From NCBI GenBank assembly GCA_025504975.1, contig JANUWI010000005.1:1240001-1304000 (forward strand): 64,000 nucleotides of DNA, written 5' to 3'. This document shows, in pieces, positions 24,570 to 38,539 of the stretch; within the stretch, counting starts at the first letter, position 1; each line of letters begins with the position of its first letter. The notes beneath the pieces were generated by a model, which ran no database searches, had not been told where the DNA came from, and was given only the letters and a program-made list of their open reading frames with translations. The DNA comes from Plenodomus lindquistii. Taxonomy: Eukaryota; Ascomycota; Dothideomycetes; Pleosporales; Leptosphaeriaceae. Both the position numbers and the translations under genes were made by a program.

Positions 24570-27500
24570 AGTGCTAGCACCTACTTTATCTATACTAACT
24601 ATATTATAGATTATAGATATACTTTTATTCTATTAGTTAAACCTATTAAGCTTACTCTAGCTAATAGTAAACTAGTAGAGAAACTTACGCATGTTATAGA
24701 CTTTAAAATACGCTATAGTTTCTATACCTTTTATATTATCTGCTATATTACAGACATTAGAAACTATAATATTATTATAGAGATAGACTAGCTAAATTAA
24801 TATTAACTAACACTATACTTTAGTATAGAACGCGCTATAGAATTTTTAAGCCTTTACTATAAACTTAACTATTTACTCTATAGTTTACCTAATATTATAT
24901 ACAGTAACAGCACTACAGACAGTACTACTTAGAAAAAGAGGATAGATAGATAAGTTATAATAATATCTACTAAAGTAGCCTGCTTTACAGCGACCTACAA
25001 TTCTAAATAGATTGTATAGATAAAACTATATTACTAGAATATACTAAAGCAACTGCCTAATAAAAATAATAAAGTAGAAGCGTTCTAAAAGATAATAAAT
25101 TTAGCAGCTATTTTATAGTTAGACTTTAATAAATATATAGACAAGTTAGAGTACCTATTATTTATAAAAAAAGAAACCGCGAAGCTAATACTAGAATAGG
25201 TACTATTAAAGTTTCTAGACCTATTTAATCTAAAGTTAGTATATTAACTACCTCTAAAGTAACTAGGTATAAACTACGCTATTAAACTTATTCTAGAAGC
25301 TACTACTCTAAAGCCTTATATCTACAGACTTACTAGAATAGAGTTAGAAATAGTAAAAACGTACTTTAATAACATACTAAATAAAGGCTTTATCTAGCTA
25401 AATATTTCTCTTTTTACGTCTCTAGTTTTTATTATAAAAAAGCCTAGAAGTAGCTTTTAGATTTATGTAGACTACTACAGCCTAAACAGCGTTATAAAAT
25501 AGAACTATAACGTGCTACTAGTTATTAAAAAGACTTTTACTTGCATAGCAAAAACCTAGCTAATATTGCTAGTTAACGTAGTAGCTGCATTTAATAAAGT
25601 ACAGTTTAAAAAGAGTAATAAAAAGAAAATAGTGTTTTTTACTAGATATAGGCTATATAAGTATCTTATTATACTTTTTAGCCTATATAACGCTTCTAGC
25701 ACGTTTTAAATATTTATTAATAAAACCTTTTAGAAAGACCTTAACGTTATCTACAGCGCCTATTTAGATAATGTTTTTATCTATAGTAATAATAAAAAAG
25801 ACTACTAGAAACACGTTTTTAAAATACTAGGCAAACTCTAGAAAGTAGAACTATTTTTTAACTTTATAAAGTACACGTTTAAAGTTAAACGCGTTAAGTA
25901 CTTAGAAATAATCCTAACTATAAACAGTATTAAAATAGATTCTAATAAAGTATCTATAGTACTTAATTAGCAGCTGCTATAGTTAGTTAAAAATGTATAA
26001 TTATTTCTAGAATTCTGCAACTTCTACTAGCGCTTTATCTAGAGCTTTTTATATATTGCTAAAGCTTTAACAGAACTTACTAAAGACAGTAGTTAAAAGT
26101 TTTTTCTATTATAAAAAGACTCTAACGCCGCGCGTGCTTTTAAAGCACTTAAAAATGCATTTAGCTCTGCTAGAGTCCTGTTATACTTTAACCTAGACCT
26201 TAAAATATAGGTAGAGACTAACGCTTCTAACTTTATTACTACTGCAGTCTTATTATAAATAGTAGACAGTATTCTAAAACTAGTTACTTTTCTATTCTAC
26301 AAGATAACACCTATAGAGTGCAATTACAAAATCTATAATAAAGAATTACTAGCTATTATTAGAGCATTTAAAGAATAGCAGTTTAAACTCGTAGGAATAG
26401 ATACAAACAATTCTATTAAAGTTCTAAGTAATTATTTATTACTGCAGACCTTTATAATTACTAAGTAACTAAACTGTTAATAAGCCTAATAGGTAGAGTT
26501 TTTTTCTAAATTTAACTTTTATATTACCTACTAATCTAATAAGCAAGGTACTAAGCCTAACGCACTTACGCGCTAACTATAAAATCTTCTATATAATATT
26601 AAAAACGCCTGCTAATAGTATTAGATATAGATAATATTAAAACTTTACTAGGTTAACCTAGAGTTACGTATAGTATTAATATGTTTCTACTAAAATAGTA
26701 GTGCTTATTATACAGTCTATCTAGCTAGGTGCTTTACTAGCTATCTACCTAAAAATCTTATTAGCTTAGTTTAGCTTGCTACTTAAGTATGTAATATAGA
26801 TAATTATAGTAATAAGAATATATTTAAAATATGCAGCTTAAATATATAAAAAGTAAAGGCTATATAAAAAACTTAAGCTAATAATCTAGAAGAAGATAAT
26901 ATTCTCTAAATAATTTAAAAAGTTTATAACGCTAACGTAATAGCCTCTGTAATCCTTAAGGCTAAAGCTATAGAAGAATAATAACTACTCTATAACTTTA
27001 TCTATAGTAACTAGAAACTGCGTATTAAACTTAGTAATTACTTAATATATAATAGACTTTTATATATATAAAGTAAAGTCTATATTTCTAACTCTAGTTA
27101 ATTTTATACACGCATTATTAAGCAAGCTTACTAAATATACTACAGAGGATATAGTAAAAAGTATAGAAGTTATAACAAAGTTAACTATTAGTACTACTAG
27201 CTACTTATAATTAATAATGTTGCTAAGTACGTGCAAGCTTATTTTACTTACTAATAATTAAAGTTATACTAAAAAAAAAAGTATAGCTTGCTTTACCTAC
27301 TACCTATACTAGATAAATACTAGTAGACTATCTCTATTAACTACATTACTTATCTTTTACTTTACGTAGACAATAGTTACACCTATACTAGCATCTTTAT
27401 AGCTATTAACAAACTTAGTAAAAAAAAGAAGTTTATCCTAGTTACTAACCTAAAGGTAGAAACTCTAGTATAAGCTTTTATAGAATTTATTTAGCAAGAA

Positions 27501-28470
27501 AAGGGCTACTCTAAAGCTATTGTTAGTAATAGAGGTGCCTAGTTTATTTTACATTTCTAGTTAAAACTCTACTAATAACTAGGCACTAAGCTAAAGCTAT
27601 CTATAGAATATTACCTAGAGACTAATAGTTAAATAGAGATCGCGAATGCCTAGCTTAAGTAATACCTCTAAGCTTATATTAATTATAAATAGAATAACTA
27701 GGCCCTATTTCTGCCTATAGCTAAGTTTAAAGTAAATAACCTAATTAGCGCTAGTATAGGCACTAGCGCGTTCTGCCTAACTAAAGGATACAATTCTAAA
27801 TATAGACTTAAGCCTCTAACTTTACTACTTCTTTATCTAATAGCACCTGCTAAAAAAGACAGGTATAATACTAATAAGTTTACTAAATAAATAGACTAAC
27901 TATAGCAAGCTCTATAACTAGAACTTTAGTAGGTACAAGCTAAATAAGCTAAGTTTATAAACTATAATAGGCTCTTTACTTCTACTTTTAAAGTTAGTAA
28001 CTGCGTTATATTAGATACCTGTAACTTCTAAATAACGCAGCCTAATTAATTATTAAACTTTAAAAATTAAAGCCTGTTTTTTATTACCCGCGTAATTAAT
28101 AATATAGCATATAAACTAGAACTTTTTACTAAACTTAGTAGACTATATAATATATTCTACCTATAGCTTTTATATCTATATAATAAAACTCCTCTACCTA
28201 GATAAACGTATAATAATAGTAACTACGCCTACCTTACTAATTCTAAAGTAGAAGATACTACTAACTACGTAGTTAAAGCAGTTTTTAACTCCTGTATAGC
28301 AATAAAACTAGTAGACCTTTAAACATAAAGGAAAAGATTACTTTAATACTAAGTATAATAGGCTAACTACTCTAAAGAACCTAATAACCCTTTATAGGAA
28401 CTCTATATAAATCTAATTAATTCTGTAGACTTTATATCTAACTTTTATAAATTATAACCTAATGTAGCTA
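24570..28470 (+). pseudogene. Chromovirus pol (PR-RT-RNaseH-IN-chromodomain), broken by RIP
   Basis: Plus-strand translation with stops read through gives the domains in order. Aspartic protease lies about 24,570-24,810 (block ending in ADIRNY-like TDIRNYNIIIEID). RT lies about 25,270-25,820, with IYRLTRIELEIV, KGFI and IYVDYYSLN blocks and the active-site box YLDNVFIY near 25,760-25,783 (YxDD, last Asp now Asn). RNase H lies about 25,990-26,470 (CNYKIYNKELLAIIRAFKE). Integrase lies about 27,080-27,850 (AIVSNRGA near 27,520; EIANA near 27,637). The chromodomain lies about 28,255-28,470 (EPNNPL then ELYINLINSVDFI). The chromodomain tail defines a chromovirus, a group whose integrase is thought to target heterochromatin. 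The roughly 680 bp between the chromodomain and the purine tract has no domain I could name. Confidence 0.85.
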
Positions 28471-29151
28471 GACTATACAAGTTATTTATAATACTTAATA
28501 GCAGATAATAGTTATTACTAATATAGCTTACTAACTATTATAATTATAACTAACTACTTGCCTAAATAGTTCTATAGCAAGTATTTACGTTTTACTTTAT
28601 TATCTACTATCTCTAATAAAAGCAGGGTACTACTACTATACTTTTTACTAAAAATAGCGTGCAGACCTGTAACTCTAATTAGCGTATACTCTATTTAATA
28701 ACGTTATTAAAGCTATCTAGAGGGCCTCTAGAGTAGTAGATAGGGCTAGCTAAATAGATAGAAAGCTTTAGCTTTACTTAGTTAACGCAGCTAGTTTACT
28801 ATATTAACTGCAAAGAATAGCCTAATAGTTAACTTTAGTTAAAATGTATAAATTACTTACTGTGCCTAGCTTACTAACTTTCTAAACTTTTATTATATAA
28901 AGCCTACCTCTATGTAAGCCTTATTATAACAAGCTACCTAATTAACTAAAGCTATAATTTATTATAACAATCTAGAAAAGGATATATAGACAACAGCTAT
29001 ATGTACAGGTACTAAGCTAGAGATATAAAAAGTAGCTGTAAAACAGCCTATATAGATAAACGTTGTTTATTTTGCTATAAAGCCTGCGCGTAGCTTTTAT
29101 AAAACGTAGTATACTATATTTAATACCTTAAGTAATAGAACTGCTTTTTTT

Positions 29152-29162
29152 AGAGGGGGGGA
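29152..29162 (+). other. Polypurine tract of the chromovirus
   Basis: AGAGGGGGGGA lies three bases before the 3' LTR, the usual place of the plus-strand primer of reverse transcription. It confirms the plus orientation of the element. Confidence 0.8.
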
Positions 29163-29165
29163 TAG

Positions 29166-29379
29166 TATTATAGATTAAACGCGCAATCTCTAAACAATTA
29201 AAGGTTTAGCGCTACCCTGCTTTACCTGCACTAAGTCTAAATAGATGCACTTTAGTTAGCAGCTATATAATAGCTGCTTTGCGTACAAGAGACTAGCTTT
29301 CTACGTAATATTTTACTATAGTAGCAATCTATTAATTAATTAACTTACTTTTAGTATAGCCTGTATTTGTGCCTTTATA
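29166..29379. repeat. 3' LTR of the chromovirus
   Basis: 214 bp; same length and orientation as 21,461-21,674. Most differences from that copy are C/T or G/A. Confidence 0.9.
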
Positions 29380-31949
29380 GTAGCCTATCTAATAACGTAA
29401 TAATAGTTCTATATTAGGTTTTCTTTTTTACTTTATATAGAAGCTAGTAACGTTTACTTTTATTAGCTATATAATAGACTAGAAAGTTATTAAAAATTTA
29501 TAATTTTCTAGTAGCTTTTTTTATATACTTAGTAGTTATAACTATAATACTTTATATTTAGTATATACATTTCTATATTAGATATAGCGCTTAGAACTTT
29601 AGTTCTCTAAATTATTATATTTAGTATATTTAGATATTATACTTTCTATAAAGCTTAGTTTATCTAGTTTTATTAAATTTTATATATTTACTAAGCTTAA
29701 TAAATTTACTATATTTACTAGATTAGTCTATAGCTATAGACTTTAAAAGCTTAGTATAGTAATAGTTAACTAGTATAGAGTATATAAATAGGTATATATT
29801 TATATTTTTCTAAAAGCTAATTAGTAATTAATTTAGATAATACTTTCTAGCTAGCTAAGTACTATTTTAATAATATTAACTAATTATTAGGCGTTATATT
29901 AAAAAATTTAGTAAAAAAGGTTTTTATTACTAGTAGATATTAACTATAGTTTAGCTAAAATTATAATTTAGTTTACTATAGTAAATAGAACCTAGGTTTT
30001 AATTTTTAGACCTTTTATTAAACTTTATAGTACTTTCTTTTATAATAAAACTTTAATAATATAGAGTTTTTAATAATATAGAGTTAGTAGTTCTAGTAGC
30101 AGCGCTAGTTATAAAATATAGAACTAAAAGTTTTAAATAATTTTAAATTTAACTATAACTATTATAGATAAAATAAAGTCTATAGCTATTTTTTATTAAC
30201 TTTATTTAAAAGTATTAAAGGATACACTTTTATACTTTATAACTCTAGAGGTTTAAAGTAGAAAGATTTTAGTTAATTTAATCTAAAGTATAAAAGTAAT
30301 AAAATCCCTATTACTACTTCTTTTAGAGTTTTAAAAAAGAATTAGGTGCTAAAAAAAGTAAGTAAAAAAAGTCTAATTAAAATAGTCTAGCTAGCTACTT
30401 TTTATAAATAGTATTAATATCTAGATCTAGCTAGAAATTAATAATAACTATATACTATAGACTTTCTAGTAGCTTTTATACTATACTAGAATTACTTTAT
30501 TAGGTAAAACTAAGTATCTATATAGATTTTATTAATAGTATAGCCTATAACTAGTTTATAGATAGCTATTAAAAAAGCTATTAAATATAACTATAGTTAT
30601 ATAAAAAAGTATATAAAAAACTTAAATAGTATAAATAATAACTTTAAATAAAAAACTACTTTTACTAGTTTAAACTTTATATTTATATATACGTCTAGCT
30701 TTACTATAAATAAAAAGTCTAAATTATAAATTTTTATATATAATAGGTTATTTATTAGACTATTATAATAGTTATAGTACTAGGTATAGAAAGAGTATAC
30801 GCGTTATATAATATAAAGTTATAAAAGTAATATACTATTTACTATATTTAGATACTTATATAGTAAATTCTATTTATAATTTACTATAGATATTACTAAC
30901 TATATAATACCTACTATAATTTAATTTATAATATATATTTATATATATATTAATATAATATAGATTTTTTATAAATTTATAACTAGTATTATAAAGTTTT
31001 ATTTTATATAAATAGTTTATATAAATACTAGTAAACCTATAAAAAATAGCTATATTCTATAATATACCTAACCTATTATTATCTATATAATAGGTTTAAC
31101 TTAACTATAAAATATAGCTACGCGTTTAATAGACCTTTTTAAACTAGCTAGTAGTAGAATTTCTAGTAAAAGTATACTAGAGTTACTACTAGATTATATT
31201 TAAAATACTAAATAGCCCTTTTTTATTCTATTACTAAAACCTTTTTATATAAAAATAAACGCTTTATACTAAACTATAATAAACGCAAAAACTATACTAT
31301 AGTAATAGAATTTCTAGAAATAAATATATTAGAGATATATAAAAGTAATACTATTTTACTAGATATTAGTTTTTTTATAGCTACCTAGAATAGCACTAAC
31401 TCTACTAGCTATATAGAAAAAAAAAGTAGTATAGAAAATAGTCTTTTTATATTTAACTTTAGTATAGTAAGCTAGATAAAAACTTAGCTATAGTCTACTA
31501 CTTTTTAGTTATACTATAAAACTTTTACTTTTAATAGCATTTTTACTAGAAGTATTATTCTATCTATAGCCTAAATACTATTTAGGTATATAAAGTAGCG
31601 TATTATAGAATATTTACTAATAAATAAAAAATATTTATATTTACTAGCTTTTAGTTTAATTATAACTACGTATTTATAATATAGCTAAATTATATTAGAG
31701 CTATAGAAAGTAATATAAATAATTTTATAAAAGATTTCTATATAGAACTAATATATAATCTTTTTAGATTTTTAAATATAAAAAATTAGAAAAGTAGACT
31801 ATTTTTACTAGATAGTAGTATAAAAAATAAAGTATAAATATAAAAAATAATTTCTATAAATATTATAAAAAATACTTAGTCTAAATACTATATACTATAC
31901 TAAAATATTATTAAAGTAATAGCTTTTATTTTAGAGTATAAACTATTTA

Positions 31950-33540
31950 TATTAGAGATAGTTTATACTTCTATATATATATATAATAAAAAGGATAGTC
32001 TAAAAGTATATATATACTATAATATCTACTTAGCTAATTAGTAGTAAAAAATATAGACTAGACTACTACCTAGTAGTATAGTAGTCTCTATTATTATATC
32101 TATAGATAAAACCTAGTTATTATACTATTTTAGTAACGTTACTATATAGCTAGTATATTTTTTATTAGTAATTTTAGTTATAAAGCCTAATATAGAAAAC
32201 TTACGCCTTGTACTATTTTTATAAAATTTATACCTATTATTACTAGTATTAGTAAAAAAAAAGTTTATTAATATATAATAGATTATATATTAAAATATAT
32301 ATATTTTATTTATCTACTATTTTATTATTATTTTTACTAGACTCTAGCTTTAGAATACTACTCTATCTATAAACTTACTTTATATTACGCTAATAATTAA
32401 AGCTAATACTACTATCTAATATTATTATATATTTTTATAGACTATAAAAAGTAAGTTTTTATATTAGAGGTTAAATCTAGATAGTACTATACTTAGTATA
32501 GCATTCTATCTAGTAATTAAAAAAAAATTTATATAGAATACCTATAGTATAATAACCTATAGATATAGATATAGTAAAAACTATAAATATATAAAAATAT
32601 ACTAATAGATAATTTAAACTAGATATATCTAGAAATTTACTTTACCTAGAAACACGCTAGGTTTAATATATACTAGAAAATACTAACTAATATACTTTAT
32701 TTACTTTTTAAAAGTTTTCTATAGTATATACTAAGCTAGACTAATAAGCTTTTTAGAAATAAAGTTTTTAAGTAAAAGTAAGTAAAAAACAATACTTATA
32801 TTTAAAAAGTATAAAAACTAGAATAGCTAGATAAATACTTTTAATAGCTACTATATTAGATAGGTAATAATATAATACTAAATTATAGTAAATAGAAATA
32901 GTAGACTAGAAAAAAGTAAAAGGTTATTATCTAATAGTTTATAGTAGTTATATTCTTTCTATTATACTAATATACTTTTTATACTATATAGTTTATCTAT
33001 ACTATATATAATTTTATAGCTATTATATTTTACTAATACTATAATACTACTACTTTTAAATATATATAGAGCGCTATTAACTAAATAGACGTATATAAAA
33101 AAAAAATCTATTTATACTACTTAAATAAATACTTCTATTTTTTAAAATAGCACGCTCTATTCTATATAATTAGTAATATTAAATATTTTAGATTATTAAA
33201 TAGACTAAATACTAAAACTAATAGAAAAGCGTTTTATAGTAATATAATTAAATAGTTCTATTAAATAATAAACTATTATTACTTTCTATAATAGATCTAT
33301 ATTAATAATTTAAAGTATACTACTTTTTTTACTTTTAAATATAAATAGATGCATATAAATAGTAGTCTATAAATCTAAATAGATTATAATATAGAAGTTT
33401 ATATAGTTAGAGTTACTACTCTAGTAATAATATCTAAGTTTAGATAGTCTATTACGCCTATTTCTAACTATATAAAAACTATAACTATTAGTAAAATAGT
33501 AGATTATCTATTTTATCTAGACTTTCTAGTAGTAGTTACT
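31950..33540 (+). pseudogene. Plavaka/KDZ-type transposase, broken by RIP
   Basis: Plus-strand translation near 32,085-32,260 gives VVSIIISIDKT followed by a stop (Gln) and LLYYFSNV. This matches the SSDKTQL..F block of Plavaka transposases and is followed by their YLTxGN..K block. Near 32,370-32,510 come LTLYYANN and DYKK-stop-VFILEVKSR, corresponding to the CADG...DYEEQVLI..VKSG blocks. Near 33,125-33,330 come HALFYIISNIKYF, LNRLNTKTNRKAF and IYINNLKYTTFF, corresponding to the HALFHY.SNI..FG.PDGLNTETTEK..H signature. Reading frames shift little and stops are TAA/TAG in Gln/Trp positions. Terminal inverted repeats were not located, so the element's ends are unknown. Confidence 0.7.
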
Positions 33541-35700
33541 ATTTATATTATAGTTTAATAGATAAAGTGTAACTATATACTAATTATAAATAAAAATAAA
33601 AATAAATAAAAAATAGATAATATATAGGTATAGAGTATAAAAATATAGATTAGTTAATCTATTATATACTAGGTAGGTATAGGTAAAAGTATAGATAATC
33701 TAGATACTAGAGAAAAATTTATAGTCTATTATTTAACTAATTACTACGCGTCTAGAAAAGAATAGAAAAACTTTATCTAGATTTAAAAGTATATAAAACT
33801 AGATAATAAAAATAACTACTTTATATTTAGCTACCTACTAGACTAAGTTTATCTAGTTTTTATGCTACTAGAAAAGAAAAATACTATAAAAGTACTAAAA
33901 AAGTAGTACTAATACGCTTTTATAAAAACTATATAGTTTAATAATAAAGCTATATTTAATAAAGTTAAGAGTATAATAATAGTTTACTACTAACTTTATA
34001 ATACTATAGTGTATTTATATAAGCTTAGAGCCTTTTAAGTATATAATATAGCGTTTATTTTATAGCCTATAAACTTTATACTAAAAGAACTACTTTATAA
34101 AAGTAAAAATAAAAATATAATTTACTTAGTAAATAATTATATAGACTAGAATAAATATAACACTTAGTATTCTCTAAACTTTATAAAATAGTAGAGGAGT
34201 ATAATATAAACGTATAAAAAGAAAAAGTAAGTATAGAATAAATTAAATAATATATTATCTATTTATTATAGAAACGTATTCTATATATAGTTTATACTAC
34301 TAGTAATAGTATATATATATTATAGTATATATAAAGTTTAAATAAAGCTAAATATATATTTATATAAAAACTTAAATATAGAAAATAGTATTAAAATTTC
34401 TATTATACACCTAGTAACTCTAATAGTATAATATTAAATAGAACTATTTACTAGACTTTAAATTATATAATTCTATGCTACTTATATATATTAAAAGCGT
34501 ATCTAGATAGATATTATCTAAATTATTATTAGCTATAGGTATTAAAATAGCTATATTAAACGCTAAGTATTTTATATATATAGTACTAAATAAATTTACT
34601 ATATATATTCTACTACTCTATACCTTTTTATACTATATTAAATATATTAAATTTATAAACCTATTTATATAGCTTATTTAATATATTCTAGAATAAGTAC
34701 TACTATATATACTATAGTTTTAAAAACATAATACTATTATAGAGTTTTTTTAGCTATAGTTTAAAAATGTATTCTATATAAACTAAACTACTATAACTAG
34801 ATTCTATAGTTTTATCTAGATATAGTAGTAGTTACGCTGCCTTTAATAGTATTTAATAATATAAAGTTATTATACTTATAGTAAAACGCTATAACTATAA
34901 TATAATATATTAAAGTTAAATATAAATATTTATATTTCTTTTTATTTTCTTTTAATATAATACTTAAATATATAGTATAACTATATTTATAATACTATAT
35001 ACTTTAATATAGATATCTATAATAATACTTATATATAATATAGAGCGTATAGCATCTATTTTTATTTATAGTAAGAATTTACTTTATAGCTCTACTATAG
35101 AAAATACTGCGCTAGTAAATAATATAGAATATAATAAATTTATAGTAGTAATCTATTAAAATTTACTATTTAACCTAATAGTAGCTATTTTATTTTACTA
35201 TATTAAATAAAATAACTAATAGGCTTAAATAAAAGTTAACGCTATATTCTAATAGTATAGTACTATTATTAACTTTTTTATTAATAAAAAAACTTAATTT
35301 ATATTTATTATAAAAAAAAGGTTTAGGTATATATAAAGTTTATTTATTATAGTAAATATTCTATACTAATATATAGTAATAGAAAGTAATATTAAGTTAT
35401 AGTTAGATTTAGTATAGCGTAAATTAAATAATAACTTTTTTTTAGCTTTTAAATATTTTATATATCTATTTTTTTTTAGTCTCTATTAACTATACTAAGT
35501 TTTAGTAAATACTTACTATCTATCTAGAATATATATAATACTTTTCTTTTACCTACTTTTAGTCTATATAGAAGTCTAATAAAGCTTAGAAAAAGTATAC
35601 TATTATATTATAAAACGCGTACTAGTTAGTATATTTAAAATATATATAATAATTAAACTATACTTAACGCCTATAATTTATATATATAATAATAGAATAT
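33540..35700 (+). pseudogene. Long RIP-degraded coding-like frame downstream of the Plavaka transposase
   Basis: The plus-strand frame that carries the Plavaka blocks continues for about 2.1 kb with stops only every 15-25 codons, nearly all TAG/TAA where Gln or Trp would fit, which is sparse for DNA this TA-rich. The composition (Ile, Tyr, Asn, Lys, Leu, Gln-like) suggests an ancient protein of many hundred residues. The first part could be the transposase C-terminus and the rest a second gene of the same element, since large Plavaka elements can carry extra genes. I recognise no domain. A chance open frame cannot be excluded. Confidence 0.35.
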
Positions 35701-38139
35701 ATAATTAGTTTAAAATAGAACTATAAATACTATATATATATAACTACTATATTAGAGCACGCTTTATATACTAACTATAATTTACTAGATAAAATTAAAT
35801 TTAAAACTATAACTAATATCTAGCTAACTATTTTATATATACTTTAACTCTAAAAATATTAACTAGAGTTATAGAATACTATATACTACTAGTATATCTA
35901 TTTTACTACTACTACTACTACTACTACTTTTAAATTTAAGTTTATAATATAGTAAGTTTATATAGTCTACTACTAACTATTAACTAAACTACTCTAATAA
36001 CTTTAAAAATCTAGTAAATACTATTTTATCTAAACGTACTTTAATATAGAATAAAATTTAGTAATAACGTCTATAAAAGTCTAGAGTAATATAATACCTA
36101 AGTAGATTATACTATTTACCTATAGTATACACTCTAGTACTAAATATATATAGAAAATAGATAGAGTATCTACGCCTAGTATATTTAAATAAGTATAATT
36201 AAATAGAAATATAGATATATATCTATAGTAACACGTTTTAATACTTATATACTAATATTTATATAGCTTTAAACTTTTTTTTTTATAAAATACCTATTTT
36301 AAATATAAAGCGTTAAATACTAAGTTTAACTAGACAATTTAGATATAAAAATTTAAAAAATAAAAAACTAAATATTTATAGTTTAAAAAAAGTAAAATAA
36401 TAAAGTATATAATAAAGCTTTTATTATATACTATATTTATAGAGGATAATATAAACTATATCTATATAGTAACTCTATAAATAGACTTTTATAAAAGTAA
36501 ATTTAAAGCGCTTTTATTAGATAAATAAATAGTAGTAATATTTAAAATAAAAATACTATAATAAAATTTATATAAAAACTTTATAAAAAAAGTATATATC
36601 TCTATTTATATTAGATATAACTAATAACTTTAGATATATAACGCTTTAACTAGCTTCTATTATTATATAATAAACGTAGCGTACTTTATAGTAAAGCGCT
36701 AGTACAGCCTTTATACTAGTATAATAGTGTCTATATTACTAGCTAAACTATATAAAAAGTTTAAATTTATTTATAGTAATTTAACTAACTATAGTACTCT
36801 ATTTAAATATTAAGTAATAGCTAAAATATTTACTAAAACTTAGTATCTACCTATATTAAAATAGAGGCTAGTAGTAAAAAATAGCGCTATAAAATAGTTT
36901 AATATACCTAGTATAATATTAATAGCTTTTATAGTACTAGCTCTAGACTTTACTATTAGCTATTAGAGTAAAAATATAGTTAAATTATTAGCTATAGTAA
37001 ACTTTATTTAATTAGTTAGTAGATTATAGGCTAGTTATTTAAATAATACTAATATTCTATAAAGCCTTTTATATTAGCTAAGTTATTTTAATTAAAAAAA
37101 AGCATAGTATAGAGAGCTAATAAATAGCTAGTAATTAAAAAACTAATAAAAAATTATTTAACTACTAGGCTAGAAAGTATAGTAGTAAATAAAATTAAAT
37201 TAAATAGTAAATCTAATAGTATAGAAACTAATAAACTTATAAAGTTACCTCTAGAGTAATATACTGCAGTAAAGAAGATAATAGTAAAGTAGAAAAAAGT
37301 AAAAGTAACTTTTATAGAGTTCTACTAGTAAAATAAGCTTTTTAAAGCTAACTTTTATTTTTAATTAAATTTACTAATCTTTTTAGATAATTTTAACCTA
37401 GCTCTAGAGAAGTTAAGCCTACTAATAGAGTAGCTAATATAGAATAATAAATACTACTATAAATACTTTCTATATTTAGGCTACGTTATAAATATAATAC
37501 TATATACTACTATTTATACTAAATTATAATACTTAATTAATACTATTACTTACCTACTATTATAATAGAGTTCTTTAATACTATATATAGTAGTACTATT
37601 TTTTTTTTATCTATAGTATTATTTATATAAAACTTATAAAAAATATATCTAACTAATAGCGTAGTAGTTACTATAACTAAAGTCTATATTTTAAATAATA
37701 TAGCTAATATATATAGAATAAGCAAAGCTATATATATAAATAATATAGAAAAATTTAAAAAAATAAATAGCACTTTTAACTATTTTTAAAGTTATAGTAT
37801 TAAATAATATATATTAACTTTTTTAGTATACTAGAGTTACTAAGTTTTTTTACTAGGCGCACGTAGTTTATAAGTCTAGAGTTTAATAATTTATAGTAGT
37901 AGTTTATAGTAGTATAATATACTTTATAAATATATTATAAGTATTATATATAGTAAGTATAGTATAAATAATATAGATAGTATAAATAGTATTTATAGTA
38001 CCTATAGTAATATAGGTATTTTATATTATTTACTTTTTCTAATTTACTATTACTAGAGATACCTAGCGTGTATATAATATATGTATTTTTATTTACTATA
38101 CTAAATATATTTTACTAGTCTTTTAGCTATTATATATAT

Positions 38140-38262
38140 AAAAAAAGACTTTATAGAGTAAAAGTAGTAAATTAGTAACTTACGTTACTAACTGCCTAGT
38201 TACTAGCATTCTACGTAACTAATACTAGTAAGTATATAGTAGAATTTTCTAATATAGAGTAT
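38140..38262. repeat. Fragment related to the foldback element at 48,232-48,969
   Basis: Contains AGAGTAAAAGTAGTAAATTA and ends in TAGTAGAATTTTCTAAT, matching the right end of the 738-bp element with C-to-T and G-to-A changes. The left end of this copy could not be found. Confidence 0.5.
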
Positions 38263-38539
38263 ATAATATTATTAGTATTCTAAAAATTAGTTTTAAAAGT
38301 AAGTATTAGAAATAGTAGATTTTTATTAGCATTTTTAAACTCTAGCTAATAGTTATTTAAAAAGGTTTTATAAAAATAGTTATATTTATTAGTGTTTATA
38401 ATAGCTTCTAGGCACGTACTATTATTAAATTTAATATAAAATATATCTATTTTAGTTATACTATTATTTTTAAAATTTTATTAAATACTATTTCTATTTA
38501 GATAAAGTAATAGTTATAGTAAATTAAAGTAATAAACTA

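Larger units (their letters stand above)
21461..29379 (+). mobile_element. Ty3/Gypsy chromovirus (LTR retrotransposon), moderately RIPed
   Basis: A 7.9-kb element with two 214-bp LTRs, gag, protease, RT, RNase H, integrase and a C-terminal chromodomain in canonical Ty3/Gypsy order. It is flanked by GTAG on both sides (21,457-21,460 and 29,380-29,383), a probable 4-5 bp target duplication. A purine tract lies directly before the 3' LTR. It keeps more G+C and more CpA than its surroundings, so it appears to have inserted into already RIPed DNA and been mutated less since. Every frame is broken by TAA/TAG. A related 5' fragment lies inverted at 38,540-39,278. Confidence 0.9.
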
